DNA from: Achromobacter marplatensis
GTDB taxonomy: Bacteria; Pseudomonadota; Gammaproteobacteria; Burkholderiales; Burkholderiaceae_B
DNA length: 64,000 nucleotides
Assembly: GCF_002209535.1 (NCBI RefSeq)
Contig: NZ_NJIG01000018.1
Coordinates: 1-64,000 of the forward strand
Direction: 5' to 3'
Shown here: positions 59,193 to 64,000 of the stretch, piece after piece
How positions within the stretch are numbered: the stretch's first letter is position 1
Layout of the letters: each line of letters starts with the position of its first letter
Position numbers and translations under genes: made by a program
The notes under the pieces: model-generated
Seen by the model: only the letters and a program-made list of their open reading frames with translations
Told to the model about the DNA's origin: nothing
Databases searched by the model: none

Positions 59193-60239
59193 ATGAGCTT
59201 CCAGGTCACCATTCAACCCAGCAAGCATCAATTCCCGGTCGAGCCCGGCCAGACCGTGCTCGACGGCGCCTTGGCTGCCGGCATCGTGCTGCCTTACAGC
59301 TGTCGCAACGGCGCGTGCTCCACCTGCAAGGGCAAAGTGGTGTCCGGGGAGTTCGACGCCGGGCAATATCCTGCCCAGATCCTGTCGCCCGAGGAACTGG
59401 CCGACGGCTATACGCTGTTCTGCCAGGCCCGTCCCGGGTCGGACATGGTGGTCGAATCCACCGAAGTCCGCCTGGCCAGCGACATCCAGATCCGCAAGCT
59501 GCCGTCGCGCGTGCAGACGCTTGAGCGCGTGGCGCCCGACGTCACCGTCATCAAGCTGCAGCTGCCGGCCTCGGAACAGTTCCGCTATTACGCGGGGCAG
59601 TACATCGAAGTCATCCTGAAGGACGGCCGCCGCCGCAGCTATTCCATGGCCGGCGCCCCGCACACCGGCAGCCCGCTGGAACTGCACATCCGGCACATGC
59701 CGGGTGGGCTGTTCACCGACCACGTCTTCGGCGCGGGCGACACGCAGATGAAAGAGCGCGAGATCCTGCGCCTGGAAGGCCCGTTCGGCTCGTTCTTCCT
59801 GCGCGAAGACAGCGACAAGCCGATCGTGCTGCTGGCCAGCGGTACGGGGTTCGCCCCGGTGAAGGCCATCGTGGAGCACATGATCCACAAGAACATCAGC
59901 CGCCCGGTCACCCTGTACTGGGGCGGCCGCCGTCCGCGCGACCTGTATATGGACGCGCTGGCGCAATCCTGGTCGAGCCTGCTGCCGGGGTTCACCTATG
60001 TCCCGGTCGTGTCCAACGCGCTGCAGGAAGACGGTTGGACGGGCCGCACCGGTTTCGTCCACGAGGCCGTGATGCAGGACATCGCCGACATGTCCGGCCA
60101 CCAGGTCTACGCCTGCGGCACGCCGCTGATGGTTGACGCCGCCCGCCGCGAGTTCAGCGCGCAGAACGGCCTGCCGCCGGAAGAGTTCTACGCGGACGCC
60201 TTCACGTCCGAAGCCGACCTGGCGAAAGCCGCGTCGTAA
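59193..60239 (+). CDS. 2Fe-2S ferredoxin/FAD-NAD(P)H reductase (CDP-glucoseen reductase-like)
   Basis: Electron-transfer flavoprotein of 348 residues. The N-terminal plant-type ferredoxin has CRNGACSTCKGK and the fourth cysteine in LFCQAR. The FAD-binding domain shows RRRSYSMAGAP (RxYS motif) and the NAD domain LLASGTGFAPVKAIVEH and TLYWGGRRPRDLY, ending YACGTPLMVDAARREF. Such proteins are often annotated as CDP-6-deoxy-3,4-glucoseen reductase (AscD), but no dideoxysugar genes are near, so that function is doubtful. It may serve an oxygenase or the MOSC protein nearby. A terminator follows. Confidence 0.85.
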   Translation: MSFQVTIQPSKHQFPVEPGQTVLDGALAAGIVLPYSCRNGACSTCKGKVVSGEFDAGQYPAQILSPEELADGYTLFCQARPGSDMVVESTEVRLASDIQIRKLPSRVQTLERVAPDVTVIKLQLPASEQFRYYAGQYIEVILKDGRRRSYSMAGAPHTGSPLELHIRHMPGGLFTDHVFGAGDTQMKEREILRLEGPFGSFFLREDSDKPIVLLASGTGFAPVKAIVEHMIHKNISRPVTLYWGGRRPRDLYMDALAQSWSSLLPGFTYVPVVSNALQEDGWTGRTGFVHEAVMQDIADMSGHQVYACGTPLMVDAARREFSAQNGLPPEEFYADAFTSEADLAKAAS

Positions 60240-60256
60240 CTGGACCAGCACGAAGC

Positions 60257-60308
60257 AAGGGGGTGGAATTCACAAGCGGAAAAGGCTCGTGACTTCCGCC
60301 CCTTTTTT
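60257..60308 (+). terminator. Terminator of the ferredoxin-reductase gene
   Basis: AAGGGGGTGGAA near 60257 can pair, imperfectly, with TTCCGCCCCTT ending near 60304, followed by T-rich sequence. The loop is large and partly structured. Confidence 0.55.
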
Positions 60309-60417
60309 ATCCATAGGCGAAGGCAAATCGGCGGGGTAAACTGCCCTGGCAGCGGCTTGCCAAGGGGGCGGACATCGGGTCCGTGAGCCGATTTGGCACG
60401 CAAGGAGCAATGCGGGC

Positions 60418-61674
60418 ATGAAAGTAGCGGTATTGGGTAGCGGCATTATCGGAATCTCCAGCGCCTGGTGGCTAAGCCAGGCCGGCCATGACGTCGTGGT
60501 CATTGATCGCTGCACCGGTCCCGCGCAGGAAACCAGCCTGGCCAACGGCGCGCAGATCTCGGTCTCGTATGCCGAACCCTGGGCCAATCCGCAGGCTCCG
60601 CTCAAGCTGCTCAAATGGATGTTCCAGGACGACGCGCCGTTGCTGTTCCGCCCGCAACTGGATTGGCGGCAATGGATGTGGGGCTTGGCGTTCCTGCGCG
60701 AATGCCTGCCCAGCCGCCTGGCGCCGAATATCCGCGCCATGGTCCGCATGGCGGAATACAGCCGCGCCACCCTGCGCGGCATGCGCGCCGAGCTGGGCAT
60801 CGAATACGACCACCTTGAACGCGGCATCCTGAATTTCTACCGCGACCCGCACGAATTCGAAAATTCCCAGCGCGCCGCCGGGCTGATGCGCGATTTCGGC
60901 GTCGAGCGCCGTGTGGTCTCGGCCGACGAGGTCATCGCCATCGAACCCGCCCTGGCGCCGCATCGGCAAACGATCGTCGGGGGCGACTACACCCCCGAAG
61001 ACGAAAGCGGCGACGTGCACCTGTTCACGGTCGCGCTGGCCGAACGCTGCGCCCGCGCCGGCGTCGAATTCCGCTACAGCACGCGGGCGACCCGGCTTTT
61101 GACCCAGGGCGGCACCGTGCAGGGCGTCGAAGTCATTGAGCCCGATGGCCGCTACGGTTCGGTCTCGGCCGACGCCTACGTCGTCGCCATGGGCAGTTTC
61201 AGCCCCAACATGCTGCGCCCGCTCGGCATCCCCTGCAACGTCTATCCCGCCAAGGGCTATTCGGCGACCTTCCCGGTGTTGAAACCGGAAGCCACGCCCA
61301 CGGTGAGCCTGACGGACAGCAGCCACAAAATCGTGTTCTCGCGCCTGGGCGACCGGCTGCGCATGGCCGGCACGGCAGAGCTCTCGGGATACTCCCGGGG
61401 CCTGAACACCAGCCGTTGCGAAGCCTTGACCCGCCTGGCGCAAGAACTCTTTCCCGACGCACTCGATTTCGGGCGCGTCAGCTATTGGTCGGGCTTGCGC
61501 CCGTCCACTCCCTCGAATGTGCCCATCATCGGCCGTAGCCGTATCCCCAATTTGTATATCAATACGGGACACGGTACGCTTGGCTGGACGATGGGTGTTG
61601 GCTCAGGCCGGGCATTGGCCGATCTGCTTAGCGGACGGCGGCCAGAACCGGAATTCCCTTTTCTTGGTCTGTGA
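60418..61674 (+). CDS. dadA: D-amino acid dehydrogenase DadA
   Basis: FAD enzyme at the inner membrane that oxidises D-amino acids such as D-alanine to 2-oxo acids and feeds the quinone pool. The dinucleotide fold starts MKVAVLGSGIIGISSAWWLS; SLANGAQISVSYAEPWANPQ, the flavin region and the C-terminal YWSGLRPSTPSNVPIIGRS followed by NTGHGTLGWTMGVGSGRALA are typical of DadA. 418 residues is normal. AAGGAG lies about ten bases before the ATG. No racemase gene (dadX) adjoins; the next gene is a binding protein four bases on. Confidence 0.93.
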   Translation: MKVAVLGSGIIGISSAWWLSQAGHDVVVIDRCTGPAQETSLANGAQISVSYAEPWANPQAPLKLLKWMFQDDAPLLFRPQLDWRQWMWGLAFLRECLPSRLAPNIRAMVRMAEYSRATLRGMRAELGIEYDHLERGILNFYRDPHEFENSQRAAGLMRDFGVERRVVSADEVIAIEPALAPHRQTIVGGDYTPEDESGDVHLFTVALAERCARAGVEFRYSTRATRLLTQGGTVQGVEVIEPDGRYGSVSADAYVVAMGSFSPNMLRPLGIPCNVYPAKGYSATFPVLKPEATPTVSLTDSSHKIVFSRLGDRLRMAGTAELSGYSRGLNTSRCEALTRLAQELFPDALDFGRVSYWSGLRPSTPSNVPIIGRSRIPNLYINTGHGTLGWTMGVGSGRALADLLSGRRPEPEFPFLGL

Positions 61675-61678
61675 ACCT

Positions 61679-63019
61679 ATGAAGAATCTGCAATTGGCGG
61701 GCGTTGCCCGCGCGATGTTCGCCAGCCGGCGTGCATGGGTGTTTGGCGCCGCCATGGCAATGGCAGGCGTGGCGAACGCCGCTCCCGTGGAAATCCAAGT
61801 CTGGCACACGCTGTCTGACGCGAATAAGGCCGAGTTCGAAAAGCTGGCCAAGCAATACAACAAAGAGCAGGACCAGGTCAGCGTCAAGCTGCGCGGGTTC
61901 AACTCGCAGGACGCGCTTGAGCAAGAGGCCGCCACGGCCGTCAAGGCTAAGAATGCGCCCAATCTGGTGCAGCTGACCGATAACCACTCGCCGGAAGTCG
62001 TGGCCCAGCACAAGGCCATCCTGCCGATGTACGAACTGCTGGCCAAGTACCCGATCAAGGACCTGAACTGGTTCGTGCCGGCCACCAGCAGCTTCACGCG
62101 CGACGGCAAGGGCCGTCTGCTGGCCTTCCCCTGGATGGCCGAGGTGCCGGTGATGTTCTACAACACCGCCGCCTACAAGAAGGCGGGCCTCGATCCCAAC
62201 AATCCGGCCCGCACCTGGAACGGTCTGCAGGCCGAACTGTTGAAACTGCGTGACGTGGCGGATATCGATTGCCCCTACGCCTCCAGCGACCAGGTCACCG
62301 TGCACCTGGAGAACCTGGCGCCGATCAACGGCCAGCAATTCACCAGCAACAACAACGGGCTGGACGCGGTCACCAAGAAGAGCGCTGCGCCTGCCATGCA
62401 GTTCGACACGCTCTACATGCGCCACATTTCGCTGATGGTCAGCTGGAAGCGTTCGCTGCTGTTCATGGCGCACACGGGCGACGCTTCGGCTGACAAGCTG
62501 TTCGCCAAGGGCGAATGCGCGGTGCTGACGGCCAATTCGGGCGCCTTCGGTACCTTCCTGACCACCAAGTCGCTGTCGTTCGGCGTGGCGCCGGTGCCTT
62601 ACTACGATCAGGCTACCAAGACCGCCGGCCAGCCGTTTGTCAGCGGCTCTGCCCTGTGGGCGCTTGAAGGTCGTCCGCAGGCCGAAGAAAAAGCCACGGC
62701 GCAATTCCTGGCCTGGCTTTCCAAGCCGGTGATCGCCGCGGAATGGCACCAGCGCACGGGGTTCCTGCCCCTGACGGAAGCCGCATTCCGCGCGTCCGAC
62801 GTGTCGTTCTACAAGAGCATCCCGGGCGCGCAAGCCGTGATCGCTTCGATGAGCTCGCGTCCGGCCAGCAACAGCCGTGGCTTCCGGATGGCAAACTACA
62901 ACCGCATCGAGCCCGTGCTGAACCAGCAACTGAACGATGCCTTTGAAGGCAAGGTGCCGCCCGTGTCGGCCCTGAACAACGCGGCGACCCAAGCGCGCAG
63001 CATCGCCACGCAACGTTGA
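61679..63019 (+). CDS. ABC-type periplasmic binding protein (UgpB-like), without its transporter
   Basis: Extracellular solute-binding protein of the family 1 type, resembling UgpB, which binds glycerol 3-phosphate. A signal peptide is present (cleavage near MAGVANAA, residue 35), then VEIQVWHTLSDANKAEFEKL, LTDNHSPEVVAQHKAILPM, LLAFPWMAEVPVMFYNTAAY and the C-terminal WHQRTGFLPLTEAAF followed by SRGFRMANYNRIEPV. 446 residues is normal. It starts four bases after dadA. No ABC permease or ATPase gene follows; a terminator and a pilus gene come next, so its transporter must be elsewhere or it serves another role. Confidence 0.85.
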   Translation: MKNLQLAGVARAMFASRRAWVFGAAMAMAGVANAAPVEIQVWHTLSDANKAEFEKLAKQYNKEQDQVSVKLRGFNSQDALEQEAATAVKAKNAPNLVQLTDNHSPEVVAQHKAILPMYELLAKYPIKDLNWFVPATSSFTRDGKGRLLAFPWMAEVPVMFYNTAAYKKAGLDPNNPARTWNGLQAELLKLRDVADIDCPYASSDQVTVHLENLAPINGQQFTSNNNGLDAVTKKSAAPAMQFDTLYMRHISLMVSWKRSLLFMAHTGDASADKLFAKGECAVLTANSGAFGTFLTTKSLSFGVAPVPYYDQATKTAGQPFVSGSALWALEGRPQAEEKATAQFLAWLSKPVIAAEWHQRTGFLPLTEAAFRASDVSFYKSIPGAQAVIASMSSRPASNSRGFRMANYNRIEPVLNQQLNDAFEGKVPPVSALNNAATQARSIATQR

Positions 63020-63033
63020 TCCTCCTGGCTTGA

Positions 63034-63060
63034 ACCGGCAGCGCTGACGCCTGCCGGTTT
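63034..63060. other. Hairpin after the binding-protein gene
   Basis: AACCGGCAG and CTGCCGGTT pair around a short loop, immediately before the terminator at 63071-63098. Confidence 0.55.
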
Positions 63061-63070
63061 CGTCCGCAAG

Positions 63071-63098
63071 AACCCGGTCCCACGACCGGGTTTTTTTT
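63071..63098 (+). terminator. Terminator of the dadA transcript
   Basis: AACCCGGTC and GACCGGGTT pair around CCAC, followed by T8. Confidence 0.92.
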
Positions 63099-63233
63099 CG
63101 TCCGCAGATCGCGTTGGCGCAAGGTGGATCAATGCATCCATGCGTATATGCCAGTCTGGCGGGGCGCCAGCCCGTCGTCCACCATGCCGTTCATGCGTAC
63201 CGCTTCGGGTGCGCCCTTTGCTTGCGGTGAGGC

Positions 63234-64000
63234 ATGGTTCGAATCTTCTTCCTGGTGGCAAGCCTGTCCGGCCTGGGCGCTTGCACAAGCTGGCCAGCCA
63301 ATGGCGGCCCTGGCACGTCGTGGCATACGGCTGAGCCTGCCGCGGGTGGCTTCCGATTTGACTGGCGCCTGTCGGGCGATCCCGCGGTTGCGCCCGTGCA
63401 GGTGTTCGATAACGGCCAGGAAGTCTGGCTGCAGTTTGCGCCGGGCCAGGCCTTGCCCGCCGTTTTCGGCGTGCGGGGCGACGGCGAACATGCCTTGCCC
63501 TATGTGCGCCGCCATCCTTATGTGGTCGTGAACGGCGAATGGGCCGTGCTGCGCTTTCGCGGGGGCCGCTTGGCGGCAAGGGCGGAGCGTGAGGACGACC
63601 TGGCGAACATGGCGGCAGCGCCCGCGCAATCCGAGCCGGTGGCCATGCCAGGCGTCGGCGCCTTGGCCGCTGAGGGGCCGCTGGCCGTCAATGGCCCGGC
63701 GGCGGTCGCAGCGCCGGAACCTGTGACATCCTCGCCGCCTGCCGTGTCGGTTCCGCAATTCCGGGCGGCCCCGCCGGACGCCACGCTTCGCGCCGTGCTG
63801 GCGCGTTGGGCGGAGGGTTCGGGGTGGACGTTCCAGCCGCAGCATTGGGCGGTGGACGTCGATATTCCGTTGTCCGCGTCGGCGGATTTCTCGGGCGACT
63901 TCAAGTCCGCCGTCCGCGAATTGCTCGGTGCAACCGAACTGGCCGAGAAGCCCTTGCAACCTTGCTTCTACGGCAACCAGGTGCTGCGCGTGGTGCCGCT
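63234..64000 (+). CDS. TcpQ/PilL-like pilus-associated lipoprotein (partial, runs off the window)
   Basis: The frame from ATG 63234 stays open to the window end (255 codons). A lipoprotein signal is visible: MVRIFFLVASLSGLGAC with lipobox LGAC. The first domain contains PVQVFDNGQEVWLQFAPGQ and LPAVFGVRGDGEHALPY, which resembles VirB9/TrbG-type folds. An alanine/proline-rich linker follows, and then TLRAVLARWAEGSGWTFQPQ and DFSGDFKSAVRELLGAT, the C-terminal domain of TcpQ/PilL proteins that helps the secretin of type IVb pili. The start has GAGG unusually close. It is probably the first gene of a pilus operon lying to the right. Confidence 0.7.
   Translation, partial: MVRIFFLVASLSGLGACTSWPANGGPGTSWHTAEPAAGGFRFDWRLSGDPAVAPVQVFDNGQEVWLQFAPGQALPAVFGVRGDGEHALPYVRRHPYVVVNGEWAVLRFRGGRLAARAEREDDLANMAAAPAQSEPVAMPGVGALAAEGPLAVNGPAAVAAPEPVTSSPPAVSVPQFRAAPPDATLRAVLARWAEGSGWTFQPQHWAVDVDIPLSASADFSGDFKSAVRELLGATELAEKPLQPCFYGNQVLRVVP

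Noticed and set aside
59193..60239. Naming the reductase ascD with a role in dideoxysugar synthesis
   Set aside because: The fold fits, but no other dideoxysugar genes are near, so the specific function is not supported.

Overview
The window is GC-rich bacterial chromosome from a beta-proteobacterium of the family Alcaligenaceae, most like Achromobacter or Bordetella. This rests on the gene content and order (maf-rlmH-rsfS-nadD-hemF-purD-yebC, glnE-yhdP, trxA-rho, parE-parC) and on the protein sequences as recognised by eye; no search was run. It begins in the 3' end of a 23S rRNA gene with its 5S rRNA and ends inside a pilus-type lipoprotein gene. No tRNA, insertion sequence, prophage or CRISPR array was seen.

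Layout. 1-650: end of an rrn operon. 684-6386: an acetyltransferase, then the C4-dicarboxylate uptake module dctD/dctB facing dctA, with a consensus sigma-54 promoter and two DctD-type palindromes between them. 6467-11704: a minus-strand housekeeping run (maf, rlmH, rsfS, nadD, hemF, purD, yebC). 11867-15603: a HerA-like ATPase, a tartrate/D-malate-type dehydrogenase and an unrecognised GPS-motif protein. 15634-20532: marR, outer-membrane factor, emrA and emrB, a tripartite drug efflux operon with matching MarR operators. 20564-22508: two divergent EamA transporters. 22561-23550: quinone oxidoreductase.

23743-30777 is the most distinctive locus: an aldehyde dehydrogenase, an outer-membrane barrel, and aauBEDA for a tryptophan tryptophylquinone (TTQ) aromatic amine dehydrogenase, followed by a monohaem cytochrome c and an AraC/FeaR-like regulator. 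Together they would oxidise aromatic amines in the periplasm and the resulting aldehydes in the cytoplasm. No mauG-like gene for making the cofactor is present in the window.

30811-45114 is mostly core functions: queH, glnE, yhdP, rho, trxA, and parE/parC with a small membrane protein gene between them. 45251-47094: TetR regulator plus DUF418 membrane protein. 47095-53348: an RpiR regulator, a class III aminotransferase and a TAXI-type TRAP transporter whose fused permease is broken by one inserted base. 53600-57487: ectR-ectABCD, a five-gene operon for ectoine and 5-hydroxyectoine synthesis, with its regulator as first gene and a C10 tract upstream. 57703-63019: a MOSC protein, panD, a ferredoxin-reductase, dadA and an unaccompanied sugar/glycerol-phosphate-type binding protein. 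63234-64000: start of a TcpQ/PilL-like pilus gene.
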